Positions 31,071-38,358 of a DNA stretch of 64,000 nt are shown in pieces (within the stretch, counting starts at the first letter, position 1; each line of letters begins with the position of its first letter). Location: assembly GCF_021117345.1 (NCBI RefSeq), contig NZ_CP088261.1, positions 3,100,001 to 3,164,000 on the forward strand, given 5' to 3'. The DNA is from Microbacterium sp. cx-55 (GTDB lineage Bacteria; Actinomycetota; Actinomycetes; Actinomycetales; Microbacteriaceae). Both the position numbers and the translations under genes were made by a program. The notes under the pieces are model-generated. The model worked only from the letters and a program-made list of their open reading frames with translations. It had not been told where the DNA came from and ran no database searches.

Positions 31071-31137
31071 CGAGACGGGATCTTCGCGCCGAGACAGTGG
31101 GGTAACCCCTAAGTCTCGGCGCGAAGATCCCGTCTCG
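31071..31137. repeat. Dispersed palindrome family B, copy B1 (perfect)
   Basis: 67 bp with perfect 25-bp arms (31071-31095 and 31113-31137), each containing CGAGAC twice 19 bp apart around GGGATCTTCGCGC. The 17-nt loop itself contains the palindrome GGGGTAACCCC. It lies between convergent genes and could also act as a bidirectional terminator. Confidence 0.92.
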
Positions 31138-31159
31138 GTGGTCGATCGGGGCGCGCGGG

Positions 31160-31795
31160 TCAGCGCTCGGCGCGGGCCAGGTTCGCCTCGAGCTCGGCCG
31201 CATCCTGACGCACGACGTACGCCGGGCGGTCGCGCTCGACGCGCCAGCTGTCGGCGAGCGGTCCGATGTTGACGGTGTCGAAGCCGAACTCGTCGTAGAT
31301 CGCGGTCACGAATGCGGAACCCTCGGCGGAGTCGCTCGCGGTGGCGAGCGCGCGGCGTCCCGGGGTGCCTGCGGGGGTGCCGTCCGCGAGGATGTCGCCC
31401 GACATGATGTGGTTGAAGGCCTTCGCGACGACGGATGCGGGCAGGTGCTCCTGAAGCATCTGCGATGTCGTCGTGCGCTTCTCGTCGAGAGCGGAGATGC
31501 GGCCGTCGCGCTCCCAGTAGTAGTTGTTCGTATCGAGCACGATCTTCCCCGCCAGGGGCTCGACGGGCACCGACTCGAGCGCCCGGAGCGGAACCGTGAC
31601 GATCGCCCAGTCGCCGCGCTCGGCAGCATCCTGAGGCGTTCCGGCGGTCGCCCGCGGACCGAGGTCGGCGACGAGGCCCGCGAGGGTCTCCGGGCCGCGA
31701 GAGTTGCTGATCACGACGTCATAGCCGCGGTCGACGAGCCCGCGCGCGAGGGTCGATCCGATGTGTCCTGCTCCGATGATTCCGACAGTAGTCAT
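31160..31795 (-). CDS. NADP/F420-dependent oxidoreductase-type dinucleotide-binding protein
   Basis: 211 residues. Rossmann motif TTVGIIGAGHIGSTLARGLVDRGYDVVISNSRGPE at the N-terminus (F420_oxidored, PF03807), then VPLRALESVPVEPLAGKIVLDTNNYYWERDGRI and VVAKAFNHIM, typical of the family that includes F420:NADP oxidoreductase and related reductases. It probably binds NADP(H) (SNSRG motif). No F420 biosynthesis gene is in the window, so F420 use is uncertain. It may share a transcript with the ElaA gene upstream, although repeat B2 lies between them. Confidence 0.8.
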   Translation of the reverse strand: MTTVGIIGAGHIGSTLARGLVDRGYDVVISNSRGPETLAGLVADLGPRATAGTPQDAAERGDWAIVTVPLRALESVPVEPLAGKIVLDTNNYYWERDGRISALDEKRTTTSQMLQEHLPASVVAKAFNHIMSGDILADGTPAGTPGRRALATASDSAEGSAFVTAIYDEFGFDTVNIGPLADSWRVERDRPAYVVRQDAAELEANLARAER

Positions 31796-31900
31796 ACTGC
31801 GGTCAACGACTCCCGCCGCGCAGAATTCCCGCCCGGCAGGCCGCCTCATCCCCCTCCGACCTCATGAGCACGATCGTGGCGCCGGGTCCCCATCCGACCA

Positions 31901-31967
31901 CGAGACGGGATCAGGGCGCCGAGACCGTGGGGTTACCCCCAAGTCTCGGCGCGAAGATCCCGTCTCG
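31901..31967. repeat. Dispersed palindrome family B, copy B2
   Basis: 67 bp, same right arm as B1; the left arm differs by a few central bases (CAGGG replacing CTTCG). The loop is CGTGGGGTTACCCCCAA, again a palindrome. It lies between two minus-strand genes. Confidence 0.9.
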
Positions 31968-32002
31968 CGGGTGGAGGTCGGCCGGGCTCGCCCCCGCCGG
32001 GG

Positions 32003-32464
32003 TCAGGCGCGGGCGGGGCGGCGCATCGGGACGTGCGGGATTCCATCCTCCGAGAACGGCTCACCGCTGATGACGAAGCCGAAGCGGGCGTACCAGGGGC
32101 CGAGATGCTGCTGCGCATCGAGGACGATCGGATGCTGCGGCCACCACTCCTCGCATCGCGCGACACCGCGCTCCATCAGCCGAGCCGCGATCCCCTGCCC
32201 CCGAGCCGATGCGGCCGTCGCCACCCGGCCGATGCGCGCGACGTCGCCGTCGTGCAGCACCCGGAGCGTCGCGACCACCTCGGCGCCGTCCTCGGCCCAG
32301 AGGAGTTCCGCATCCGGTTCCAGGTCGCGACCGTCGAGCTCGGGGTACGCGGCCTCCTGCTCGACGACGAACACCGTCACCCGCAACCACAGGATGCGGT
32401 AGAGCGTCTCGGGCGCGATCTCGCGCAGCGGGGCGCGGTGGTACTCGACGGGCATGTGCTCCAC
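32003..32464 (-). CDS. elaA: GNAT acetyltransferase, ElaA family
   Basis: 153 residues from GTG 32464; ATG 32455 is an in-frame alternative. ElaA features: LYRILWLRVTVFVVEQEAAYPELDGRDLEPDAELLWA near the N-terminus, acetyl-CoA-binding IGRVATAASARGQGIAARLMERG in the middle, and HLGPWYARFGFVISGEPFSEDGIPHVPM at the end. It acetylates an unknown small molecule or protein. The downstream gene is the F420-type reductase, beyond palindrome B2. Confidence 0.85.
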   Translation of the reverse strand: MEHMPVEYHRAPLREIAPETLYRILWLRVTVFVVEQEAAYPELDGRDLEPDAELLWAEDGAEVVATLRVLHDGDVARIGRVATAASARGQGIAARLMERGVARCEEWWPQHPIVLDAQQHLGPWYARFGFVISGEPFSEDGIPHVPMRRPARA

Positions 32465-32491
32465 GCTAGCGGCGCGACCCCCGGCAGCGAC

Positions 32492-32634
32492 GTCGGCGGG
32501 CTACTGCAAGCCACAACCTCGGCGGGCTACTTCAAGCCACAACCTCGGCGGGCTACTTCAAGCCACAACCTCGGCGGGCTACTGCGGCCAGCTACTGCGT
32601 CCGCGACGTCGGCAGGCTACTGCGGCCAGCCGTC
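32492..32634. repeat. 26-bp tandem repeat derived from the end of the MarR gene
   Basis: Three exact-length units of 26 bp (32492-32517, 32518-32543, 32544-32569) with core CTCGGCGGGCTACTTCAAGC, then two diverged units ending in GGCTACTGCGGCCAGC. The last unit is the stop codon and final codons of the regulator at 32617. Consensus differs by G/T at one position. There are no unique spacers, so this is not CRISPR. Confidence 0.85.
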
Positions 32635-33165
32635 GGCGAACTTCGCGAGCAGCCGGGCGAATTCTTGTTGCTCCGTCTCGGTCAGGCCACCGAGCGCCGT
32701 GCGGATCGCCTCGCGACGCTCCCCGCGGAACCCATTCGCGATCGCCGACCCGCTCTCGGTGAGCACGATCCGCGTACGCCGCGCGTCGTCGGGGTCTGCC
32801 TCCCGGCGCAGCAGTCCGTGCTCGACGCCCTGCTGCACGAGCCGCGATGCGCGGGGCTGGTCGACCCCGATCGCGTCGCCGATCTCGCTGACCGACAGCG
32901 GCCCGGATGCGGATGCCAGCGCCACGAGAACCCGCATCTTCGCCGGGCCGTCGGAGGGACGACCGCGCCCACCCGCCCAGGGCGGCATGCGAGGCGGCAG
33001 GTGCCCGTCGCCCCGTCCGAACGGTCCGTCGGAGTGCCCATGGTGGTGCGGCCCGTCGTGCGGGCCGGGCATGCCGCGCCATCCGCCGCGTCGTCCGCGC
33101 AGACGCCCGAGCGCGTCGGCGATCACCTCTTCGGGGCGGCGGTCGGAGTTCTGCGGGTCGGCCAT
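32617..33165 (-). CDS. MarR-family regulator with His-rich N-terminal insert
   Basis: 182 residues. Residues about 28-75 are an unusual Gly/His/Pro-rich segment (GMPGPHDGPHHHGHSDGPFGRGDGHLPP). The MarR winged helix follows (AKMRVLVALASASGPLSVSEIGDAIGVDQPRASRLVQQGVEHGLLRREADPDDARRTRI). The histidines could bind metal (inference). It is divergent from another winged-helix protein with a His/Phe/Gly tail, and shares a control region of inverted TGACATG repeats with it. Confidence 0.82.
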   Translation of the reverse strand: MADPQNSDRRPEEVIADALGRLRGRRGGWRGMPGPHDGPHHHGHSDGPFGRGDGHLPPRMPPWAGGRGRPSDGPAKMRVLVALASASGPLSVSEIGDAIGVDQPRASRLVQQGVEHGLLRREADPDDARRTRIVLTESGSAIANGFRGERREAIRTALGGLTETEQQEFARLLAKFADGWPQ

Positions 33166-33186
33166 GCGTCAAATTTACATGCATCT

Positions 33187-33211
33187 TGACATGCGACGGG
33201 ATTACATGTCA
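33187..33211. promoter_or_regulatory. Inverted repeat between divergent MarR-like genes
   Basis: TGACATG (33187-33193) and CATGTCA (33205-33211), arms 7 bp with an 11-bp spacer, in a gap with further CATG-centred short palindromes. Its position between two regulators suggests an autoregulatory operator for one or both. Confidence 0.5.
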
Positions 33212-33280
33212 CACTGCATGCACATGCCACATGACAAGTATTTCCGCCGCCGCACAGGCGACACGACGAAAGGACGTCTC

Positions 33281-34036
33281 ATGGAAGACGACACTCAGAC
33301 CCCCATCACTCCCCCTCGCGAACGGCCGCTCGGCTACTGGCTGCGCGCGCTCGACGCACGCATCTCCGAGCGAGTCGCCGCGGCCTTCGAGGCCGGGGGC
33401 ATCGGACGCCGCGAATGGATGCTGCTGAACGTGCTCTCCGGCGACGTTCCGGCTCCCGGATTCGCGGAGCGCCTCGCGCGGCGCGGCAAGAAGCTGCGCT
33501 CGCTCGCCGACCGCGGCTGGGTGACCGAAACCGACGGCACCTGGACGCTGACCGACGAGGGACGCGCGGCGAAGGATCGCCTCTCCGAGACGATCACCGC
33601 CGTTCGCGACGAGATCTCGGGCGCTGTCAGCCCCGAGGACTTCGCCACCACGATGACCTCGCTCGAGACCATGGCCCGCCAGTTGGGCTGGGACGAGCAG
33701 AGCACATACGGTCACGGTCGCCGCGGGTTCGGCCCGGGTCGCTTCGGCGGCCACGGCTTCGGCCCGCACCCGGAGCACCGGCACAGCTTCGGCGCCCGCC
33801 ACGGGTTCGGCCCGGAAGGCGAGCACGGCTTCGATCCGCGCCCGGGCTTCGATCCCCGCGACGGCTTCGGCCCGGACGGCGAGCACGGCTTCGGTCGACA
33901 CGGGCACGGCATGCACGCTCAGCACGGATGCGGCGGCGGCCACGGCCGGCACGCGCGCAACGATGCCGAGCAGGCGTACGAGCGCGGCTTCCGCGCCGGC
34001 TTCGGCGCTCACGCGTCGGACACCTCCGCAGCCTGA
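33281..34036 (+). CDS. Winged-helix protein with His/Gly/Phe repeat tail
   Basis: 251 residues. Residues 15-135 resemble a MarR-type winged helix (LGYWLRALDARISERVAAAFEAGGIGRREWMLLNVL ... LRSLADRGWVTETDGTWTLTDEGRAAKDRL). The rest is a degenerate HGFGP-type repeat (GEHGFDPRPGFDPRDGFGPDGEHGFG), rich in His and containing one Cys, ending in an alanine-rich helix. Possible metal sensing or phase-separating tail is inference. ATG follows AAAGGA. It is divergent from the His-rich MarR gene. Confidence 0.8.
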   Translation: MEDDTQTPITPPRERPLGYWLRALDARISERVAAAFEAGGIGRREWMLLNVLSGDVPAPGFAERLARRGKKLRSLADRGWVTETDGTWTLTDEGRAAKDRLSETITAVRDEISGAVSPEDFATTMTSLETMARQLGWDEQSTYGHGRRGFGPGRFGGHGFGPHPEHRHSFGARHGFGPEGEHGFDPRPGFDPRDGFGPDGEHGFGRHGHGMHAQHGCGGGHGRHARNDAEQAYERGFRAGFGAHASDTSAA

Positions 34037-34132
34037 CGCGACCGCGGCAAGACACGACAGCGGCACGACGCCCCTGTGTCCTGACGCTGCACCGGCCCGG
34101 TGCCCCACCATCCGGACAACCGGCCACACGAC

Positions 34133-34165
34133 AAAGCGCGGGAACCTCGACGGTTCCCGCGCTTT
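34133..34165. terminator. Strong bidirectional terminator
   Basis: Perfect 14-bp stem AAAGCGCGGGAACC / GGTTCCCGCGCTTT with a 5-nt loop, with A-run and T-run on either side. It serves the convergent winged-helix gene and dcd. Confidence 0.9.
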
Positions 34166-34206
34166 CTCGCGCCTACGCCAGCGCCAGCACCGCTCGAGCG
34201 ATCGGT

Positions 34207-34812
34207 TCAGTGACCGGGCGAGCCCGCATCCGTCGTGCCGACGTCGGTGACGTGGAAGTTCTGGAACGACCGCGATGCGGTCGGCCCCCGCTGCCCCTGG
34301 TACCGGTTGCCGTAGGGACCCGAGCCGTACGGGTTCTCGGCGGGGGAGCTGAGGCGGAAGAAGCAGAGCTGACCGATCTTCATGCCCGGCCAGAGCGTCA
34401 TCGGCAGCGTCGCGACGTTGGAGAGCTCGAGCGTCACGTGACCGGTGAAGCCGGGGTCGATGAAACCGGCGGTCGAGTGGGTGAGAAGCCCCAATCGCCC
34501 GAGCGACGACTTGCCCTCGAGGCGCGCGGCGACATCGTCGGGCAGGCTCACCTGTTCGAAGGTCGATCCGAGCGCGAACTCACCCGGATGCAGAATGAAC
34601 GGCTCGTCCGGGTCCACCTCGATCAGGCGGGTCAGCTCCGGCTGGTCGACCGCCGGGTCGATGAACGGGTACTTGTGGTTGTCGAACAGCCGGAAGTACC
34701 GGTCGAGCCGAACGTCGACGCTGGATGGCTGCACCATGCTCAGATCGGAGGGCTCGAGACCGATGCGTCCGGCGGCCAGTTCCTGCTTGATGTCGCGATC
34801 GGAGAGCAGCAC
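34207..34812 (-). CDS. dcd: dCTP deaminase (probably bifunctional, dUMP-forming)
   Basis: 201 residues. The trimeric dUTPase/dCTP-deaminase fold is marked by [57 protein letters not shown] (active site) and the C-terminal [15 protein letters not shown]. It supplies dUMP for thymidylate synthesis; the bifunctional form making dUMP directly is common in actinobacteria. ATG at 34812. The gene precedes the tRNA-Gly on the other strand. Confidence 0.95.
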   Translation of the reverse strand: MLLSDRDIKQELAAGRIGLEPSDLSMVQPSSVDVRLDRYFRLFDNHKYPFIDPAVDQPELTRLIEVDPDEPFILHPGEFALGSTFEQVSLPDDVAARLEGKSSLGRLGLLTHSTAGFIDPGFTGHVTLELSNVATLPMTLWPGMKIGQLCFFRLSSPAENPYGSGPYGNRYQGQRGPTASRSFQNFHVTDVGTTDAGSPGH

Positions 34813-34870
34813 GCACTCAGCCTAGCGATCGAAGGGCGCTGCTATGCTGGCCCAGCGCCGCGAGGCGTAC

Positions 34871-34944
34871 GGGGCTGTAGTTCAATGGCAGAACTTCTGC
34901 TTCCCAAGCAGATAGCGCGGGTTCGATTCCCGTCAGCCCCTCCA
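34871..34944 (+). tRNA. tRNA-Gly (anticodon CCC), CCA encoded
   Basis: Cloverleaf read by eye: acceptor GGGGCTG / CAGCCCC, D stem GTTC/GAAC, anticodon stem TCTGC/GCAGA with loop TTCCCAA (anticodon CCC), T stem GCGGG/CCCGT with TTCGATT loop, discriminator T and encoded CCA at 34942-34944. All stems pair; one G-T pair in the T stem. Confidence 0.95.
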
Positions 34945-34946
34945 TC

Positions 34947-34980
34947 GCCCTGACGTGCGGCTCCGGCCGCGCGGCAGGGC
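34947..34980 (+). terminator. Possible terminator after tRNA-Gly
   Basis: Outer stem GCCCTG / CAGGGC with an inner CGGC/GCCG pair, directly after the CCA end. G+C-rich and lacking a T-run, so modest support. Confidence 0.4.
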
Positions 34981-34992
34981 AATCGTGTTCGA

Positions 34993-35163
34993 AGTGAAGC
35001 GAACCCCTGGGTGGGCCCCGCCGCCCGAGGCTCCGCGCGCCGCGCAGCGGCGGGTGGTGTGGCGGCGGGACGATTCCCGTCAGCCCCTCCACGCCAAGAA
35101 CGGCTCGGCTCGTCCGGGCCGTTCTTCGCGTTTCGGCAGAGTGACGCGAACCCTGGGTGGGCC
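34993..35163. repeat. Partial tandem duplication of the tRNA-Gly 3' end and trailer
   Basis: The last 20 bases of the tRNA (GATTCCCGTCAGCCCCTCCA, 34925-34944) recur exactly at 35072-35091, preceded by GCGGGA resembling the T stem. The trailer AGTGAAGCGAACCCCTGGGT (34993 onward) recurs at 35140 with two changes. Both offsets are 147 bp, so a single tandem unit was duplicated, and the rest of the second tRNA was lost or replaced. Confidence 0.8.
35096..35126 (+). terminator. Terminator after the truncated tRNA copy
   Basis: 13-bp stem AAGAACGGCTCGG / CCGGGCCGTTCTT (one G-T pair) with a 5-nt loop. A good intrinsic terminator positioned like a tRNA trailer hairpin. Confidence 0.75.
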
Positions 35164-35235
35164 GCATCCGCAGATCGCGCCGCATCCGCAGATCGCGTCG
35201 CATCCGCAGATCGCGTCGCATCCGCAGATCGCGCC
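35164..35235. repeat. 18-bp tandem repeat, four copies
   Basis: Four head-to-tail copies of GCATCCGCAGATCGCGTC with C/T variation at the last two positions. They lie between the tRNA trailer and palindrome A2. Confidence 0.9.
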
Positions 35236-35247
35236 GCTGGTCAGCCC

Positions 35248-35321
35248 GAAGCGAGGAGATCTGCCGAGCAGAGGACGGATGGTGCGAATCCCGTCCTCGC
35301 TCGGGCAGATCTCCTCGCTCC
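35248..35321. repeat. Dispersed palindrome family A, copy A2
   Basis: GAAGCGAGGAGATCTGCCGA ... CTCGGGCAGATCTCCTCGCT, 74 bp. Inner motifs are GAGGA and TCCTCGC. Together with the tRNA duplication and the 18-bp array it fills the 34945-35404 gap; no gene is seen there. Confidence 0.88.
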
Positions 35322-35404
35322 GGGCCGCGCTGAGCCGCCCACACCGCGCCCCCGGACCCGCGCACACGACCCCACCCACACCGCCGCATCCGTAAGCTGC
35401 TCCC

Positions 35405-35545
35405 ATGAACGCGCGCGCTGCGGGGCTGCCCGCGTGCCCGACCTGCGGCGATGTGCTGCGGTTCGAGATCCTCGATGACGAGCGCTTCCTCGTGGCGTGG
35501 TCGTGCATCACGTGCGGGCTGATCCGCACGACCGAACCGACCTGA
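35405..35545 (+). CDS. 46-residue zinc-ribbon-like micro-protein
   Basis: A short frame ATG to TGA with two CxxC knuckles: PACPTCGDVLRFEILDDERF, then WSCITCGLIRTTEPT. The spacing of 23 residues between CPTC and CITC, and the beta-like sequence between, fit a rubredoxin-type zinc ribbon. There is no shadow-frame composition. Such small zinc ribbons are usually RNA- or protein-binding; the function here is unknown. It stands alone on the plus strand, convergent with the SDR gene. Confidence 0.7.
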   Translation: MNARAAGLPACPTCGDVLRFEILDDERFLVAWSCITCGLIRTTEPT

Positions 35546-35660
35546 TCGAGGTCAGATCGTCGCGCGCAGGGCGTCGGAGAGCGGCTGACCGTCGCCGCAC
35601 GCGGAGGCGCGCAGCGAGCATCCCGACCATCGGATGCGGTCCGCACGACGCCGAGCGGCG

Positions 35661-36839
35661 TCAGGCGGGGATGAGCCGGTCCGCGCGGTAGCGGTCGAAC
35701 AGCGCCGTGAACGAGTCGACCGTGCGGTGGTGCACACCGAAACCGGCCAGGCGGGACTTGCTGATGTCGGTCACGACCTCGATGCCGCGACCCAGGTCCG
35801 CATCCGTGTGCCACCACGAAGCGATGCGCCCGAGGTCGTCCTCGACGAGGTCGTTCTCGCGCGCGATGCGCGTCCACACGTCCTGCGCACCGGCCATCTG
35901 CTGCGCCAGTGGCTGCGGGTCTACCCCGGGCCCGACCGGCTCGACCCCGAAGTACTGGGCGAGGCGCGTCCACATCCACCGCCACCGGAACACGTCCCCG
36001 TTGACGACGTTGAAGGCCTCGTTGCGCCCCGCATCCGTTGTCGACGCCCAGAGCATCTGCTCCGCGAGAACCGTGGCATCGGTCATGTCGGTCAGTCCGT
36101 TCCACTGCGTGAGCGACCCGGGGAACACGAACGGCGTGCCGAGCTCGCGGCAGATCGACGCGTAGACGGCGAGCGTCGAGCCCATGTTCATGGCGTTGCC
36201 GACGGCGTATCCGATCACGGTGTGCGAGCGGTGCACCGACCACGTGAATGCCGCGCGGTCGGCGGCTGCGAACAGTTCGTCCTCTTGCGCGTAGTAGAAG
36301 TTCGGGGCGTCGAGGCGCGCTTCCTCCTCATGAAACGGCGTATCGGGCATATCGCCCTGACCGTATGCCTCGAAGGGTCCGAGGTAGTGCTTCAGCCCCG
36401 TCACGAGTGCGGCGTGCTGCAGCGGCGCATGAGAGAGCGCGGCGAACAGATCACGCACCATCGCGCCGTTCACCGCGATGTTCTGCTCCTCGGTGTCCTG
36501 CCGCGACCACGCGGTGAAGAACACGTGCGTCGGGTGCTCGTCGGCAAGTGCGCGCGAGAGATCATCGGCGGAGCGGAGGTCGGCCGACAGCGCGCGGATG
36601 CCCGGGCGCTCGGCGATCGGACGCCGCGAGAGCGCGGTCACCGGCCACCCTTGCGCCGCGAGCAGGTCGACGAGAGCAGAACCTCCGATGCCGGTGGCAC
36701 CCACGACGAGCGCGCGGCGCTCCGGAGTGTTCGGGCCGATGCGGTTCTCGTCGGCGCGGTTCGGGTCGATGTCGTTCTCGTCGGCGAGGTCCTCGTCGAT
36801 GTCGAGCGGGCGGGGCGGGGTCTCTGCAGGAGAAGTCAT
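35661..36839 (-). CDS. PRISE-like SDR oxidoreductase
   Basis: 392 residues. Extended-SDR NAD(P) motif VVGATGIGGSALVDLL and PRISE hallmark segments: VFFTAW, LVTGLKHYLGP, APNFYYAQEDELF (Tyr of the YxxxE active site region) and WSVHRSHTVIGYAVGNAMN. PRISE enzymes are progesterone-5-beta-reductase/iridoid-synthase-like 1,4-enone reductases; the bacterial substrate is unknown. The first 30 residues are a low-complexity Asp/Glu/Asn leader (DEDLADENDIDPNRADENRI). It is divergent from a MarR gene, which may control it. Confidence 0.78.
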   Translation of the reverse strand: MTSPAETPPRPLDIDEDLADENDIDPNRADENRIGPNTPERRALVVGATGIGGSALVDLLAAQGWPVTALSRRPIAERPGIRALSADLRSADDLSRALADEHPTHVFFTAWSRQDTEEQNIAVNGAMVRDLFAALSHAPLQHAALVTGLKHYLGPFEAYGQGDMPDTPFHEEEARLDAPNFYYAQEDELFAAADRAAFTWSVHRSHTVIGYAVGNAMNMGSTLAVYASICRELGTPFVFPGSLTQWNGLTDMTDATVLAEQMLWASTTDAGRNEAFNVVNGDVFRWRWMWTRLAQYFGVEPVGPGVDPQPLAQQMAGAQDVWTRIARENDLVEDDLGRIASWWHTDADLGRGIEVVTDISKSRLAGFGVHHRTVDSFTALFDRYRADRLIPA

Positions 36840-36945
36840 TACCCGGGGCAACGCCGTGGACCCGGCAGCATTCCCCCTCCCCGGTCCGGCGTGCGGTGTC
36901 ACCGCGCGTCTGCGCGTCGGGTCGCCGCCGCCGTACGGTGGTCTG

Positions 36946-37440
36946 GTGAGCGAGTCGACCGAGTTCCCCACGGCCCAAGATGCGGCGAACGACCCGCGCA
37001 TCCTCCTCTTCGGGCGGCTGCTGGGCGCAGCCAACCGCCTCGACTACCTGCTCGGGCGGGCGCTGGAGGAGAACTACGGCATCAGCCACTCGACATTCGA
37101 ACTGCTGCTTCTCGTCGGGCGTGCCGGCGCGGGCGGCATCCCCATCCGAGACATCGCACAGGGTCGCGTCGTGACCTCGGGCGGCGCCACCCGGCTCGTG
37201 CAACGCGCCGTCACGGACGGGCTCGTCGAGCGCCGGCCCTCCCCCGACGATGCGCGGGTGCAGCTCGTGACGCTCACCGCACAGGGCACCCAGACGGTGC
37301 TTCGCGCCAGCGAGGCGCACGTCGAGAACATCCAGCGCTATCTGATCGACAACCTTCCCGCCGGCGACGTGGAGACGTTCGCGCGGGCGATCCGGATGCT
37401 GAGTCTGCGCGCCGGCGATGCGCTTCCCGTCATGCCCTGA
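36946..37440 (+). CDS. MarR-family transcriptional regulator
   Basis: 164 residues from GTG 36946. MarR fold with HTH STFELLLLVGRAGAGGIPIRDIAQGRVVTSGGATRLVQRAVTDGLVERRPSPDDARVQLVTLT and terminal dimerisation helices. It lies between the divergent PRISE reductase and the downstream metallo-hydrolase, whose promoter region contains a 22-bp palindrome; control of that operon is likely. The effector is unknown. Confidence 0.85.
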   Translation: MSESTEFPTAQDAANDPRILLFGRLLGAANRLDYLLGRALEENYGISHSTFELLLLVGRAGAGGIPIRDIAQGRVVTSGGATRLVQRAVTDGLVERRPSPDDARVQLVTLTAQGTQTVLRASEAHVENIQRYLIDNLPAGDVETFARAIRMLSLRAGDALPVMP

Positions 37441-37460
37441 CGCACTTTCTCTTCTTCGGG

Positions 37461-37482
37461 AATAGCTGACTGCTCAGCTATT
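37461..37482. promoter_or_regulatory. Palindromic MarR-type operator
   Basis: AATAGCTGACTGCTCAGCTA followed by TT: 9-bp perfect arms (AATAGCTGA/TCAGCTATT) around a 4-bp centre. It is in the 111-bp gap after the MarR gene and 70 bp before the metallo-hydrolase start; a TTGACA box follows at about 37490. Confidence 0.75.
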
Positions 37483-37551
37483 GTTCTTCTTGACAGCCGC
37501 GAGCGACGTTCGCGGCCTCGGCCCCGCCGAGCCTCCTCAGGAAGGATCCCC

Positions 37552-38358
37552 ATGTCTCTCGAATTCCAGGTCTTCGACCTCGACTTCCCCGTCGGCTCCC
37601 CCAACAAGTCCGCCGTCCTCGTGACCGGCCCGAACGAGGCCCTCCTGGTCGACGCCGGGTTCACCCGCGCCGACGGGCACCGCCTCGTCGCGGCCATTCT
37701 CGACTCCGGCAAGACCCTGCGGACGGTCTTCATCAGCCACGCCGACCCCGACTTCTACTTCGGCCTCGAGGTCATCGCCGACGCCTTCCCGGATGCGGCC
37801 ATCGTCGCGACGCAGACGGTCATCGACCACATCCGCGCATCGTACGAAGGAAAGCTCAAGGCGTGGGCCGCGCTCGGCGCCAACCTGCCCACCCGTCTTC
37901 CCGAGATCACCCCGCTCGAGGGAGCCACGCTCTCGATCGACGGCGGCGCGCTCGAACTGCGCGGCGGATCTCCGGTCCTTCCCGACCGCGCGTACCTCTG
38001 GAGCGCTGAGCACCGGGCGATCCTCGGTGGTGTGCTGTTGTTCCAGCAGGAGCACGTCTGGACGGCCGACACGGCGACACCCGAGAAGCGCGCCGCCTGG
38101 ATCGACCTGCTCGACGAGATGTCGGCGCTCGAACCCGCGCTCGTGATCGCGGGCCACCGCCTGCCCGGTGCCCCGAATGACACCACCGCGATCGACCACA
38201 CGCGCGACTACCTGCGGAACTTCGAGACCATCCTCGAAGAGTCGGCCGACGCGGCGGCCGTGACGGCGGCGCTCATCGCGGCCTACCCTGAGGCGGGAAT
38301 GCTGATCGCGGCCCAGATCGGGCCGAAGGTTGCGAAGGGTGAGATGACATGGGGCTGA
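37552..38358 (+). CDS. MBL-fold hydrolase-like protein with altered metal motif
   Basis: 268 residues. Metallo-beta-lactamase fold: VLVTGPNEALLVDAGF, then FISHADPDFYFG (residues 61-71), where the usual HxHxDH reads H63-A-D65-P-D67-F68, and VIAGHRLPGAPND, the later metal His. Two of the canonical His ligands are replaced by Asp65 and Phe68, so metal content may differ. Followed by a SnoaL-like gene with a 10-bp overlap. AGGAAGG precedes the ATG. Likely under the MarR operator just upstream. Confidence 0.8.
   Translation: MSLEFQVFDLDFPVGSPNKSAVLVTGPNEALLVDAGFTRADGHRLVAAILDSGKTLRTVFISHADPDFYFGLEVIADAFPDAAIVATQTVIDHIRASYEGKLKAWAALGANLPTRLPEITPLEGATLSIDGGALELRGGSPVLPDRAYLWSAEHRAILGGVLLFQQEHVWTADTATPEKRAAWIDLLDEMSALEPALVIAGHRLPGAPNDTTAIDHTRDYLRNFETILEESADAAAVTAALIAAYPEAGMLIAAQIGPKVAKGEMTWG

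Noticed and set aside
32492..32634. Possible CRISPR array (regular 26-bp units)
   Set aside because: Units are directly adjacent without unique spacers, and no cas gene is in the window.
34925..35091. att sites of an integrative element at tRNA-Gly
   Set aside because: Only 127 bp lie between the copies, no integrase is nearby, and the trailer is repeated at the same offset, which fits tandem duplication better. Kept as an alternative in the finding.
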